Source: Zymoseptoria tritici IPO323 (Eukaryota; Ascomycota; Dothideomycetes; Mycosphaerellales; Mycosphaerellaceae). From it: 64,000 nt of DNA. The notes beneath the pieces are model-generated. The model worked only from the letters and a program-made list of their open reading frames with translations, ran no database searches and was not told where the DNA came from. The translations under genes were made by a program, and so were the position numbers. Shown here piece by piece: positions 31,310 to 43,918 of this stretch (positions within the stretch are counted from its first letter, which is position 1; each line of letters begins with the position of its first letter). The stretch is taken from positions 1,302,001 to 1,366,000 of the forward strand of contig NC_018216.1 of NCBI RefSeq assembly GCF_000219625.1. Direction: 5' to 3'.

Positions 31310-33759
31310 CTTGCGAGGTCGCGCAGAATCATGTGGCCTTCGAGGTGATAGAGAGAGCGAAGCTCAGAGAGCTGCAGTGATGGAAGGTGGAAGGAAGCGC
31401 CAAGGTGATCGAAGACGGGAGTGAAGTCCGGCCGAAGTTAAATTAGCTCACTTTCACTTTCACCTCACCTCACCTCACTCACTTCCCTATTGTCATCCGA
31501 TCTTTGCACTCACGGTCATCATCACGCACTGCATCACACTCTCATTGTCATACTTTTATTCCTTCTGTCCCTTCTGTCGTATCACCTATGATGTCTGACT
31601 TTCGAGCTTTGAGCCGTGGCGGGTGATATTGGAACGCGTGGACCAGGCGGATGTCTGAAAGAGCTGGAGCAACACCACAACAGCGTCTGCGATGAACAAA
31701 ATCCAGAAAGGACAGACACGCGGCCAGGCTGCCTGTCTTGAGAGGGCGCACGGTTGATGATGGTCCTGCTCGCTGCCGAGGGCGTCGCGGTGGTCCTGGT
31801 TGCGGCGCTTGAGTGGCAGGCCTGCTCCCTCCCACGGTCCGCAGACGGCGGCAGAGACTTCGGAGCCGTTACTTGGCATGGCCGTGGTCGATCTCAGTGC
31901 ATTCCAAGGTCTTGAGTGCTCGAGGCAGGGTCTCGTAATGATTTCGTCCGCAACATCGCACGCCTCTCAGCACCTTCCGAGACGATCAACGACGATGCGC
32001 CTTCGACATTCCTGTGACGGCCATGTGCGTTCATCTTTGTTTCCAGAAAGACACAGTCGGAAAAGATAGCGCAGGCGATGCCCGCGTCGTTGTCTCGCTG
32101 CACTGCTGACCGAGATGAGTAGATTCGACCAACCGCGCGGCCTTCCTCGCTCGCCTCCCCCGCCCGAACACTTGCGCGCAGCATTCCACCACGGTCATCG
32201 GCCCAGCGATCCGGCGCCGATTACTTCTTCCGATTTCCAGGATGTCGATGGAAAATCAGACATGATGCGGTACGTCGCCAAAGCACCGTCGCTGAAACCT
32301 CACCGCGAGCGGAAGAGCGGAAGTCCGATGCGCCGGGCGGGGTAACACCGGGGCAAATCAATTTGAGGGATATGTATCAAGATTTTTCGGGCCACTTCCG
32401 CCAATCAACTGCAGGCGACATTGACAGTACCAGCAGTTCGAAACTTCTCCAACTGGGAAACATCACTTGATGAAATGTAGACGGTCCGGTTTCTTACCGC
32501 GTCGATGCGTAGTCTTGTGTTGCTACTGAGCGGCAGATACGAGACGTCTTGCGGGAGTACCTGTAAAATGATCCGGTTGATTGGCATAGGGGTATTGGAC
32601 CCAAATTAGCAACCTGGGTTAGACTCCCTGTGGGCTGGCACTGAAATAAGACTGCCTTGGCAACCATTCGGTTGACCGCGATCTGAACTCTTTTTTTGAG
32701 GTTTCCTCGGAGGTATCAGGTACGATCTCCCTCAAGGAGATGCATGCCTTGCCATTGTCACCGGTCGGTCGTTGGCCAGCACAGAAGCTCGTGCTTGTGG
32801 TCATGTTTGTCGTCTCCATTTTGGCGTAGGGGCTCAGCGCGATTGCCACTCCCGCCAGCTCCCGCCCTCACACGTCAACATGCCAGGTTCAACCACACCG
32901 GATTCTTGCAATTTTGGTGCGAGCTCGCACGGTAGGTTGCGCTGAACTTCACAATCAATTTCTTTTCTGTTTCTGATGGGTTCTGGATTTTTGCTGTGGA
33001 CTTTGCGCAAAGCTTCGGATTTCAGCAACGCCAGAAAAGGAGCGCCAAGCACTTCCCGTCACCTTGCCTTTTACTCAGTCCGCAATAAATATAAGACAGC
33101 AATGCAGCTTGTTATTCGCCACAAATGGCGGGATCGTTCATATTCCCTTCAAAGACTGTCTCGAAAGTGTGCTCTGCCTATCATCAAGTTATGGCAGTGT
33201 CATACGCTGCGGTTCCCGTCTGTCTGCTCGCGCGACTCCTGGTCCGAGCGATAGGATTCAATGCCAGCGCAGCTTGGTGCCGCACAAAGTCGGGAGACTT
33301 TAAGGGGCATGAGCTGCGTCAATGGGAGAGATGCTCGACTTTATGGCTCAGCCGGCTCAGAATTCGCAAATCTCAGATTTTGGCATTCGACATCAAGTCA
33401 CCATACTTCAGTCTCTCACCACAGTGCGGTCGGCGCGTAAAGGACAACTCATCTTGCCAAGTCGTGATGGCTGATCAACACCAGGTCACGCATATTGCAA
33501 TAGAGGCGCAGAGCACAGAGACGGAGACCGAGTTGGAACATGTCTGGCATTGCAAAAGTATGAACATTGGTCTCATGATACCCAGACATCGGCCGAGAAA
33601 ATGAAATGTCTGTCAAAGGAGTACCCTTGTTGAGCAAAAGCATCATGCATTTCACCTCGCCATTCCTCCGGTGTAACATGTCGAACTGCCTGCTGTCTCA
33701 CGCAAGTCATCGCCCTCCTCACGTCTGACCCTCCACAGAAAGCATCCCATCCTACTTGT
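31310..33759. other. Long gene-poor interval (2.4 kb)
   Basis: No open frame longer than about 160 codons and none with a recognisable domain on either strand. 31447-31485 is a CT-rich tract with repeated TCACTTTCAC and CACCTCACCT words just upstream of dsc2. No RIP-type composition change, LTR or inverted repeat seen. A noncoding RNA or fast-evolving small gene cannot be excluded by eye. Confidence 0.5.
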
Positions 33760-35001
33760 TCAGTCGAGGCGGCAGCGCGCAACCAAGAGCTTCCTCAACT
33801 CATCCTGGAACTGCTTCTCCACTTCAGTAACAGGTTTGTACTCCACGGCGCTGCCAGACGCGGCTGACTGAAGGGTCGGTGGCGTAACGCGAGTCTTGTC
33901 GAAGTGCCATTCAGCAAGTTGGATCACGTCCACTGCAGCGTCAACGTCGCCTTTGGCGTCGACCAAGGCCTCAAGAAAGAAGTGCGCAGCGCGGTAGAAA
34001 GTATCAGCGAGGTCGGCTGGATCTCTGTGAGCTTGGAGGCTGCAGTCCATGTGCAGCGTCTGAATGTTCTTGCAGACAGACAGCATGGCAAAAGCTGCAG
34101 TGTTGTGGGCATCGGCTTTGCCGCGGCCTGAAGGTGTCAGCACGATGCGAGGTCAAAGAACAGCGATCTGACTTGCCTTGTCCCCAGCCTTTGATGGTAA
34201 GGTTGGACACCATCTGTCGGTTGTGATCGCCGATCGTGGCGATAAAGTTGAACAAGGCGGTAGTATCTTCGAGCGCAATCTCTTGCTTGTAAAGCCTACT
34301 GCTCCCCTCTTCACGCATCTGCTTGTTGACTGCGAGCAGGGCTGGAACAAACCTGCGTGAGCGGCTTCCGAAGTTTGTCGTTTCAGGACGATCTTCATTG
34401 CCGTAGTAGTACCTCCTCCAGCCGCGGTATCCGCCGCTGCGATACTTGCCGTGGTAGTGCGTTCCAGTCTGCGTCGTGACGGACCCGCGGGCGACGGTCT
34501 TTCGAGCTCCTCTACGCTTCGAGACGAGCAAAAGACCGTCGGGTTCGGTCAAGCACAGATCGTAGATCTCATCGCGGAGCTCCTGAGAGTCTGGTCAGCA
34601 AGGCAATTACTCGCGAGGTTTCGATGGGAGACACACAGCTGGAAGCTCTAAGAAACGGAAAGGCTTCTGCTCCTTCGGCTTGCGCTTCTTCGACTGTGGA
34701 GCGATCTTCACCTTCTTCTTCGGAGGCGCCTTGCCCTTGCCCTAAGGTCTTGTCAGCGTGACATCGCCTGAAATCGTTTGTTGTGACATGCCTTGCGTGT
34801 GAACTCGCCGTCTTCGGGTTCATCGTCATCGTCGTTGTTGTCCGATGTGGTATCGAAGGTCGCTGCATCGGGCGCGATGTCGGTCTTAGTGGCGGTGCCG
34901 TTGCCTTCCATGTCGAGGGAGTCAAAGTAGTCATCGGCGGAGTATGAGACTTGGGTGCGCTTGCGCTTGCTGCTGCGGGTGGTCTTCGTCGAGTCTGCCA
35001 T
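33760..35001 (-). CDS. Putative nuclear F-box-like protein with two GC-AG introns
   Basis: CDS complement(join(33760..34127,34177..34582,34637..34741,34792..35001)), 362 aa. N-terminus (1-70) has a basic SSKRKR motif and a long Asp/Glu-rich run. The next 25 residues are Lys-rich (APPKKKVKIAPQSKKRKPKE), a strong nuclear-localisation candidate. FRFLELPAELRDEIYDLCL then opens an F-box-like/2EXR motif of the kind abundant in Dothideomycetes, followed by FVPALLAVNKQMREEG. The rest is helical and unassigned. Introns one and three begin with GC (GCATGT and GCAAGT), not GT; both have CTGAC branch sites and AG acceptors, and both are needed to keep the frame. The middle intron is GT-AG. Ubiquitin-ligase function is unproven. 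Confidence 0.8.
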
Positions 35002-35577
35002 GCTTGCGGCGAATGTGTGGTTGGGCTTCGTGATTGCGTTTGCGAGATGATGGATCGTGCTGGGTTCCTGATGGATTGCAAGACTTGTTGTGATGAAGGA
35101 AAAACTCAAAAGCGATGTTCTACCGCACTTACCAGATAGTGAAGTGAAGTGCCGCCAAGCAGGCTGGCGACGCGTGACGGGAGGCAGTTCCAACGTGAGG
35201 CATTTCCAACGTCACATCGCCCACCGCACCTCACCTGCTACCAGTCACTCACTTCAGCAAACAACACAAGTCGCAGCACACGATGCGGCAGGAGCCTGCT
35301 GAGATCAAGATGGCGTGTTTGAGAGGAAGGACGCGATCAGTGAAGCGTGTGGACGTGCTAGAACTACTGGGTGAATATTCATCCAAATGTCATGTTCCGA
35401 TGTCCCGAGACCCGAGCTCTCAGGTCGGATAATTATCCGACGTCGTCACCTACCACGGCAATTGAGTCGGCTCGTCTAGCGACAGTCGTCTATCGCGAAG
35501 ACCATCTTCTGGAGTTTCTTTCGCATACATTGTATCATCTTTCGCCTCTCTCGGACGGCCAAAAGGACGAGCCGGCC
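35002..35577. promoter_or_regulatory. Divergent promoter region of the F-box-like and SCOT genes
   Basis: About 580 bp between outward-facing starts. GTGAAGTGAAGTG at 35139-35151 and CACCTCACC/TCACTCACTTC at 35228-35254 resemble motifs seen upstream of other genes here. The SCOT frame is open from 35371 without an ATG before 35578. Confidence 0.45.
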
Positions 35578-37270
35578 ATGGAGTTTGTATGCACGTTCGC
35601 CAGTAGTCGCGTGGCGGCGACTTCGCAATTGCAGGTCCGGGTAGTTCAACTTTCTCGGGCGGCATGGCGAGTAAAGCAACAAGTCAGCCAAAGCAGATCA
35701 TTCAGAACAACAGCTTTCCGCCATCGTGAAGCCAAAGGTGGGGCTCCAGCGAAGATCCGAGGCCAGTCGAAGCTTTACGCATCCGCAGATGAGGCAGTAG
35801 CAGATATTCAATCCGGATCAATCGTCCTCAGTTCTGGATTCGGACTATGTGGCACAGCAGAGACTCTCATCGCAGCAATGGCACGGCGAGGTGTCGATAG
35901 CTTGCACTCACTGACAGCCGTATCGAACAACGCCGGGACTGCCATTGGAGGAGGCCTATCACCACTCATTCAGTCCGGACAAGTCAGCCGTGCAATTTGC
36001 AGCTTTCTCGGCAACAACAAGGCATTGGAGAAGAAGTACCTCACAGGAGAAATCGCCATCGAACTCACACCGCAAGGAACGCTCGCCGAGAAACTACGAT
36101 GTGGCGGTGCCGGTATTCCAGCATTCTTCACACCCACTGGAGTCAACACATACATTCAATCCGGCCAGATCCCTGCAAGACTAAAGGATGGCGAGGTCAT
36201 CGAATCTGGAAAGGCCCGCGAGACTCGCATCTTTGACGGCCGCGTCTACAACATGGAAACTGCTATCAAAGGCGATGTCGCTGTTCTGCGTGCACATAAG
36301 GTCGACAAAGCTGGAAACGTCAAGTTCAGATACACCACAAAGTCCTTCGCACCCCTCATGGCCAAAGCTGCAAAGGTCTCCATCGTTGAGGCCGAGCACA
36401 TCGTGGAGATCGGCGACATCGCTCCAGATGAGATCGATCTGCCTGGTGTATTCATCGATCGCATTGTTCAAGCCACCGAAGATAAGATTCTGGAAGTCAA
36501 GAAGCTCCGCTCGGAGAACGATATCGAGGCCGAAGGTTCCAAGTCTGACGCTCTTGCCCGCCGGAACCGCATTGCGAAACGTGCAGCGAAGGAATTGAAG
36601 CCTGGCTACTACGTCAATCTCGGAGTTGGAATGCCAACTCTCGCGCCCTCTTTCCTGCCACCGGATAACCAAGTCTGGATTCAGTCCGAGAACGGTATCC
36701 TCGGTATGGGCCCGTACCCGACCGAGGAGGAGCTCGACGCCGACATTATCAACGCCGGAAAAGAGACTGTGACGCTGGTCAAGGGCGCCAGTGTGTTCGA
36801 CAGCAGCGAGTCCTTTGGTATGATCAGAGGCGGGCACATTGATGTCAGTATGCTGGGAGCTCTTCAGGTTGGCGCGAACGGTGACCTGGCCAACTACATG
36901 ATTCCTGGCAAAGTCTTCAAGGGCATGGGAGGTGCCATGGATCTGGTCTCAAATCCGGACGCTACTAAGATTGTTGTTTTGACCGATCATGTCGATAAGT
37001 ATGGTGTGCCGAAGATCGTGGAGCACTGCACATTACCCTTGACTGGTGCGCGGGTGGTCAGCACTATTATCACGGATCTGGTAAGCGACGTCAACTTCCT
37101 CAAGTACTTCCGGGTGATGCTAACCTCCATCCCAGTGTGTCTTCGAAGTTGATCGCAAGAGAGGTGGCCTGACTTTGACTGAGCTCGCGCCTGGCGTCGG
37201 CGTCGATGAGATCAAGCAGAAGACCGGTGCGAAGTTCGCTGTTGCAGAGCCTTTGGGCAAGATGGAGTAA
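35578..37270 (+). CDS. Succinyl-CoA:3-ketoacid CoA transferase, mitochondrial
   Basis: Transfers CoA between succinyl-CoA and acetoacetate (and, in fungi, related acids such as acetate). CDS join(35578..37080,37136..37270), 545 aa; the 55-nt intron (GTAAGC donor, GCTAAC branch) splits the last 44 codons. The N-terminal 45 residues are basic, Ser/Ala-rich and free of acidic residues except one Glu, a good mitochondrial presequence. The alpha half starts at [16 protein letters not shown] with [14 protein letters not shown]. The beta half starts near residue 330 ([16 protein letters not shown]) and carries the catalytic-Glu motif [12 protein letters not shown] and [14 protein letters not shown]. 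Both halves fused in one chain is the eukaryotic SCOT layout, and length is as expected. ATG 35578 is chosen because it begins the presequence. Confidence 0.93.
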
Positions 37271-37486
37271 AGTTTCATATCGAGCGATTTCGAGAATGTG
37301 ATCTGAAGATATAGAAGGGCCAAATGTCGACCAATACCAGATTTTACAGGGCTGCAATCGAAGACGGAGTCCAAGCGGCCAGCTGCCAATGACGCGGCAC
37401 TTGAGTAGATCCAGACCAAGAGCAGACATAGTCAAATCAGCTCATCAGAGATGCCCTGCTTGCCAATCTATCAATACCTCATCAAT

Positions 37487-38531
37487 CTAAAGCTTCGCCT
37501 TCGGCGCACTATCAAAGCCAGGCGCAAACGTCGTCCCTCTCTGCCCACCCAGCGCATGCACAATACTGTCAACCTGCTCCAACAGCCACAAACTTCCCTC
37601 GTTACTCGCCAACCACCTCCCACCCGGTACCTCCTCATCGCTCTCCGCCGTGCCATCATCAAACGCTTTCCTCAGCCCAAACACATGGCTCACAACCTGC
37701 GGGCCTACGCCACTCTGTGCCCGCAGACATGCCACCGCCACGATGGAGGTCAGTACGCGGCCGACATCCGGTCGTTTGGGGTCTTTGGGACCAGGCGGGT
37801 CGGAGAAGAGAGCGCCGTATTCGCCGTTGATAATGAAGACTGGTAAGTCGGGGTGAGTTTGGCCGAGTTTGGCGGAGAGCTTGTCGCTGAGTGGGTGGTA
37901 GATGCTGTCCCAGAGGCTGTCGCCGCGGGCTACGGTGTCTTCAATGCCGGCTTTCGTGAGAGCTCTGTTGAAGAGTGATGTTAGGGATGCAGTAATCAGC
38001 ATTCGGAGGATCAAGACTGACCTTCGAGGTTTGCGTTCTTTCAATGCTGCTTGTACGTCTGCCGGTAGACCACCAAAGAATGCTCCAAGCACGTTAATCG
38101 TTCGGGGAACCTGGGAACATCAGCGTCTCCATGCAGCGATTCGAAGGTCCTACGATCTACTCACGCCATTGAATCCAATACACTTCAATCCGACCTCTCG
38201 CATCAACTCCGCAGCATATACATCTTGATTCTCGAACTTCTTCTGTGAAGGCGAGGTAGCTAATTTATACAGAGCAAGCATTGACTCGGGCGAGTTCATC
38301 GTCATCGTAGCTGCTGTCTATCGCAACTCAGCATCGCACTCAGACACGAACCTCATGATGAACTGTATTTACCGAAGCACAAAGCCATGCCGGAAGTCCG
38401 ACTTTCTTTGACCCAGCATCGGAGGCAATTCGCTCATATACGGACACTATTGTCTTCGAAGCCGGGATCGTGTTCGGCCGGGCATGAGCTGCGTTGATGA
38501 ATTGCTTGAGAGGCTCGGAGAGTTTCGACAT
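37487..38531 (-). CDS. AhpD/carboxymuconolactone-decarboxylase-like protein
   Basis: CDS complement(join(37487..37964,38022..38110,38165..38317,38373..38531)), 292 aa. Three short introns (57, 54 and 55 nt) each join exons in a frame that reads well through: [44 protein letters not shown] and [17 protein letters not shown]. The helical core ([61 protein letters not shown]) resembles fungal AhpD-like proteins. The C-X-X-C redox pair of true AhpD is absent, with a single Cys in that helix, so peroxidase-type chemistry is not supported. Function unknown. Confidence 0.75.
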
Positions 38532-38987
38532 GATGTACTGTATCACAATGACCAGGTATGGCTTTCTAGAGTGCAGCAATATCAAGCGTAAAGAGAGAAC
38601 GAGACGATGAATGCGGATGATCGTTTTGACGAGAGCGAGGTGCAGAAGTGGATGTTGCTCGGATAATGTGGTCCGGATGATTGCCGAAGCGGGAAAGCAT
38701 CGGCTCTGCGACCTTCACTATGGATTGTGAGCAGCAAGGTTCAGTTGTGAATGTGATCGAAAATAGGATGGGTCTGCGATCATGGTTCGTAACGGAGGTC
38801 ATCACGTTGAGCAATGCTGGACAAATGTTGTGTTTTGATTCTTCTGTACCAAACCCGACTCCAGAACGCTGACAACAAAACAGAGCGAATATGTACAGTA
38901 CATCACGTTGCGACGCAGACCATATAGACTGGCAATAAGCAGAAACCACGTAGTCTGTAACCACATCCCAATCCATTCCTCTCACCT
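38532..38987. other. Intergenic region between the AhpD-like gene and nuo51
   Basis: About 460 bp: promoter of the AhpD-like gene and 3' flank of nuo51. No further gene recognised. Confidence 0.5.
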
Positions 38988-40579
38988 CTACTGTCCAGGC
39001 GAGATCAACATGCCCTTCTTGACAGCATCGTGCTGCCATCCACCAGCCAACGCCTCACCACCCGCAGCCTTTGTGTTGCCCTGTATCCTCGCCTCCAACT
39101 CAGGGCGGAAGTGACGGATTAGACCTTGGATGGGCCATGCGAAAGCCTCACCCAAAGCGCAGATGGTGTGGCCCTCAACCTGCTTCGTGAGCTCTTGCAT
39201 CATGTCAATCTCGCGAGCACGGGCAGTACCCTTCTCGAAGCGGTGCATTATCTGCTCGGTCCACTTCGACCCCTCTCGGCAGGGTGTGCATTGGCCGCAA
39301 GATTCGTGGTGGTAGAACTTTGACAGGCGGGAAATGGCGCGGACGACATCAGTGGACTGGTCCATGACGATAACGGCTGCGGTCCCGAGACCGGACTGGT
39401 TGTCCTTGAGGCCGTCAAAGTCCATGATTTGGTCGTCGCAGATGTGCTTGGGAAGGATGGGCGTTGATGAGCCGCCGGGAATGACAGCCTTGAGGTTGTC
39501 CCATCCTCCACGGACACCACCGCAGTGCTTGTCAATCAGCTCGCGGAGAGGAATGGACATCTCCTCCTCGACCGTGCAGGGGTTGTTGACATGGCCGGAA
39601 ATACAGAAGAGCTTTGTGCCAGAGTTTCGCTCGCGACCGAAAGAGTTAAACCACTCTCCTCCTCGTCGGATGATGGTAGGCGCAACAGCAATGGTCTCGA
39701 CGTTGGCGACTGTGCTTGGGCATCCAAAGAGACCGACGGCAGCTGGGAACGGCGGCTTCAGACGAGGCTTACCAGCCTTGCCCTCGAGAGACTCAATCAA
39801 TGATGTCTCCTCACCGCAAACGTAGGCACCCATTCCACGGTGAAGGAAAACATCGTAATCGTATCCAGATCCGCATGCGTTCTTGCCGAGGAAGCCGGCT
39901 TGGTAGGCCTCCTGGATGGCACGCTGCAGGACTGCAGCCTCGTGGTAGAACTCTCCGCGAATGTAAATATATGCCGCTGTGCACTGTTTCATTATCAGCA
40001 AAATGTCGTCACTCCGCCGCTTCCAAATGTCCAACTCACGTTCATCGCTCGGCCTGCAACGAGACATCCCTCAATAAGCTTGTGAGGGTCCTTTCGCATA
40101 ATCTCTCGGTCCTTGCATGTTCCTGGCTCGCCTTCATCGGCGTTGACCACCAGATATCTCGGCTTGGTGTCCTCATCCCAACCCTTGAAGTTCATGAAAC
40201 TCCACTTCATGCCGGATGGGAAACCAGCGCCACCACGTCCTCGCAGACCCGAAGCCTTGATCTCTGAGATAATCCAGTCATGTCCCTTGTCAAGAATCTC
40301 CTTGGTCTTGTACCAGTCACCATATTTCATCGCGCTCTTGAGATCAGCCCCGTGGTGGCCGTAGAGGTTGGTGAAGATGCGGTCCTGGTCCTTGAGGCCT
40401 CCGTGATGTGCGACTGGAGGTGCGTCTTGCACTGTGGCCATACCACGCTTTTGGCCATCCTGGGGTCCGGCCTGGGCGGATGTGGTAGATGAAAGGGCGC
40501 GAATGGTGGTTTTCGGTAGGGAGGCAACATTGGCGGAGGAGACGCGCAGCGCGGACTTTGCGGCGGGAGTAGAAAGCAT
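38988..40579 (-). CDS. nuo51: NADH:ubiquinone oxidoreductase 51-kDa subunit (complex I)
   Basis: Carries FMN and Fe-S cluster N3 and is the NADH entry site of mitochondrial complex I. CDS complement(join(38988..39983,40040..40579)), 511 aa, one 56-nt intron after ...GRAMN. A Ser/Ala/Arg-rich mitochondrial presequence occupies about residues 1-45. Glycine-rich nucleotide motifs: [16 protein letters not shown] (NADH) and [16 protein letters not shown] with [17 protein letters not shown] (FMN). The N3 ligands are the C-x2-C-x2-C of [12 protein letters not shown] plus the Cys in [13 protein letters not shown]. Length matches fungal and mammalian NDUFV1 after the presequence. All key residues are present. 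Confidence 0.96.
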
Positions 40580-41588
40580 CGTGGCTGTAGTTTGTCGTTG
40601 TCAATGCTCGAGGGTGTATGCGGCTTCGTCGCCTTTTGCTTCGTGCCGTCGAGGTTGATGTTGTGGTGGCAAGGTGCTTTATTGAACGGAGAGGGTCAAT
40701 CGAGGACGTCAGGCCGGACGGGAAGTTGTTCTTCGATTCGTCCAATCAGCACCATCTCATTGGGTCGGGCATTCCCGAAACAAGATGTCTTGGCGATGGG
40801 CCTTTCCTTCTTTCCGACAACGCCATCTCTGCCTCCTCCTCTTCTTCCATAACGGAACGACTTCCCTGTCTTCTTGGACTACAGATCGTGAACATGATCG
40901 CGATGAATGTCTGGCGCTGGCCGCCTCGCAGCGTGCTCAATCAGGATTCTGTGGGCTCGCTGCATCGATCAATAACACGGGACTTCTTCTGCTTACTTCT
41001 TTCGACCTGGTCCTTCGCCAAACTTTGATGTGTGGTTCTTCGTGAGAGACGATCGTGAGACCGTTGTGGTACGATAGGAGACCTCGCGGATGATGCGAGT
41101 CATACCTAGGTTGGTTCTTCCTCCGTTCGCAGCACCTTGAGCCACCTGTTCTATCAACCGCATTGTTTCATTGCACAAATCTTCCAATATTATTCAAGCT
41201 GAACGCTTTAAGAAAAAGAAATTGCTGGTCGCAGGACCATGATCTAGAATGAATTCTTCATGCAGCACTTGTCAGGTCTCGTGGACTCGGGTCTCGTTTG
41301 CTCCATCAATGATTCCATCCAAGGAGCAGCTCGGTGGGCGACCGTACGTTGAAACCTCTCGACAGATCATGAGTGCCCGTTCCCCTCAGGAAATTTCCAT
41401 TTTATTCACCTCGCAGAAACCTCTGCAGCCGCACGTGTCCCCGCCGCCCGCGCTTCCGCCCTTGTGAGCAGCTTATGCTTTTCAACCACCACCATCTTCA
41501 CGACCGAACAAAAAACATTGTACACTACCTGATCTATCTCCATAAACTGCTCTTTACTGGTGCGCAAAGCACTCTCGATACCGCGACC
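40580..41588. promoter_or_regulatory. Divergent promoter region of nuo51 and the coiled-coil gene
   Basis: About 1 kb between two outward-facing start codons. No ATG-initiated frame with a plausible product; nothing else recognised. Confidence 0.45.
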
Positions 41589-43093
41589 ATGAATCTCGAC
41601 AATGCGTCCGACGCGAACGTCAATCCGACCATGCTTGATCCTGTCACCTCCGAGCGCCGCTACTACCTCGACCCGTTTACGAAAATCTCGCGCGAGATTT
41701 GGCGCCCAGGTATATTGAAGTTCTGCGCAGACTTAGTATAGACACAATACTAACTCGCGCAGGTGATGGAGATGGTTCACAGGGCACCGACTACTACGAC
41801 CGACAGGATGACAAATTGACAAGCGACCAGCGCTGGCGTCTCTTCCAGGTAAGCAGTGAACAGACTCTCCACTTGAATGGAAGAGCCATGCGGCGGTCTT
41901 ATACTGTCGCGGTTTGAACGCAAGCTGTCCAAAGCGAGGTCCTTATCAGAAGTCACCATCGACTCCATGGTGTAGGACGCTGTCTCCTGAATTTCCATGC
42001 TAACTTGCCCTTTTCACAGAGCGACATCGGACCCATCGGACAGTCCAAGGCCCGGCCTCCCAAGCATGTGATTCTCGATGATCGCGCCGTTTGGGACATC
42101 CTCAAGTCCGACATCCCTCGCTCCCAGCTCACTAGAAATTGGGAACACGACTTCGCGGGCCAGGGAAAAATTCGTGCGCGCCGTCCTCATCGTGGTCGTC
42201 CTGCGATCAAGGACGACAGTGCCGATGGAGACGTCAAATACCATTCCGTGCCTTTCGGCGCGAAGAATACGCTCTACGTTTTCACTGGCGAGAAAGATTA
42301 TGTGCCGGTGGTTTACGGCGCATTGCCACCGCCGCAGCCTACCGAGGAGGAGTTGCAGCGCAAGCGTCGGGCCGAGTCGCCGCCAGAGTACAACCCGCGC
42401 GCCCATGGTCACAACCAGCATACGCCAAAGGACATGCTGGTCAAGCATGGAGCTCCTACGTTCAGCAAGAAGCAGAAGCCCGAGACCTACAACCTTCCAC
42501 GATACACCCCGCAGATTCCGCGCGGCTTTGGCCACGGTTTGGGAGGTCAAACAACCAAGCCCAAAGCAAACAACAGTATCGCAACTCCGATGGGGCACCA
42601 GGACCAACAGCTTGGGAGCGCGCAGCCAGGTATTGCTCGGCCACTGCAGAACCACCTCTCGCCTGCTCAGTCCGTCGGTCCTTCCCCTCTTTCAAATCAA
42701 GCTCCAGAATCAGAGTCGGATGAAGAGCTTCCTCTTGGCCGACCCAAGGCGCCGCACGACGGCATGTCTGCTCGTTCGGCAACAGTCAACCGCTTGACGC
42801 ACGATGTCCCTCGTCGAATGCCATACATTCAGCGCCGAGCTGAGGAGCAGAAACTGGCCGAGCAGATGATGAACCGTGTCGAGAACAAGCAAGACGTCGA
42901 GAGGATTGCCAATGAGCTTGCTGAAGCAAACGTGCGCCTCATGGATCAGGATCAGGAGATTGGCCGACTCAATACTGCCCTCGCTCTGGCCCAGAACGAC
43001 GTGGCGGCGGCGGACGGCAAGGTTGTCGGTCTCGAAGCGGAAGTCTTAAGACTGCGGCAAGTGAACGAGGCTCACGATGATGGCGACTTGTGA
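41589..43093 (+). CDS. Conserved-looking protein with C-terminal coiled coil, function unknown
   Basis: CDS join(41589..41709,41763..41848,42020..43093), 426 aa. Introns of 53 and 171 nt; the spliced N-terminus (YYLDPFTKISREIWRPG, TSDQRWRLFQSDIGPIG) reads as one ordered segment. It continues to an aromatic/charged region (HVILDDRAVWDILKSDIPRS; YVFTGEKDYVPVVYGALPPP), then a Pro/Gln/Ser-rich middle (about 170-320), and ends in a heptad-like helix (EEQKLAEQMMNRVENKQDVE to about residue 415) predicted to form a coiled coil. I do not recognise the family. No signal peptide or membrane segment. Ordered ends joined by a disordered middle suggest a scaffold or adaptor, which is only inference. Confidence 0.75.
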
Positions 43094-43918
43094 ACCATTC
43101 CTCGGCGCGGAGCCAGGTCTGTTTCTCGTGTGAAGGTGCAGTATCCTCGCTCAACGGAGCACCCGAGTATGCTCTACGCATACAACAGAAAACGAAGCTT
43201 GCGAACTTCCAAGTGTGCTCCTTTCACTCCGGGGTAGTAAAGGTCACACGTCGGAGGCCATTTGGAGTGTGCTTCGGTCTTTTCTTGCACAATCTTGCCT
43301 ACCTCGGCACTCAGTAGCGGTTTCTTTGTTCATCATAGCTGCCAGCCCGCGAGCGAGCATTTCTGAATCTGACGCCTTCGGCGTGGCTTATCGCGTGTTC
43401 GATAACTTCACGCGAAGGACGGTTCACTATCGTTCTAGACCAGCAAAACAATCCGCTAATCACCCTTCTATTCCCAACCATGCCGCGGCCATGTGGCCAT
43501 CGACCACCACCATGTTACGCGTATCTCCGTCTACCACTCAGCTGCCAAATACCGCAATCAACTCCGTCTTCTCATTGACCCAGAAACAAGGTTCGTCGCA
43601 GCGGATCGTCCCGCCGACAGGAACCCATGGCGTAGATCTCTCAATCACGACATCCACGCCTCGCCTGGCGTGTGGTTCGCATGTGGTGCCCTTGCACACA
43701 GTAACGTGCCCATGATGCAAGATACGTGGGATTCGAGTGATTGCAGCCTCGCGGGAGAGCCGTTGGCTTACAATCGGCGTTGGCCATTCGGTAAGAGTTG
43801 TGCCCCGGGCTGGAGTTGATATGCTTGCGATGCCCTGGTTGATCCGGGTTGTTGATTTTGTCTTTCTGTCACTTCCGTTGATCTTGTTTACACCTCTCCT
43901 CTTCCGGTGTCTTCCAGT
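43094..43918. promoter_or_regulatory. Intergenic region upstream of the Dal5-type transporter
   Basis: About 825 bp. Frames open near 43490-43820 lack an ATG start and match nothing I know. Presumably 3' flank of the coiled-coil gene and promoter/5' UTR of the transporter. Confidence 0.45.

Noticed and set aside
33125..33604. 159-codon frame with ATG in the gene-poor interval
   Set aside because: No domain, ordinary intergenic composition, and no supporting splice pattern.
43493..43819. 108-codon frame upstream of the Dal5-type transporter
   Set aside because: Starts at GTG with no ATG, no recognisable motif; treated as promoter/5' UTR.
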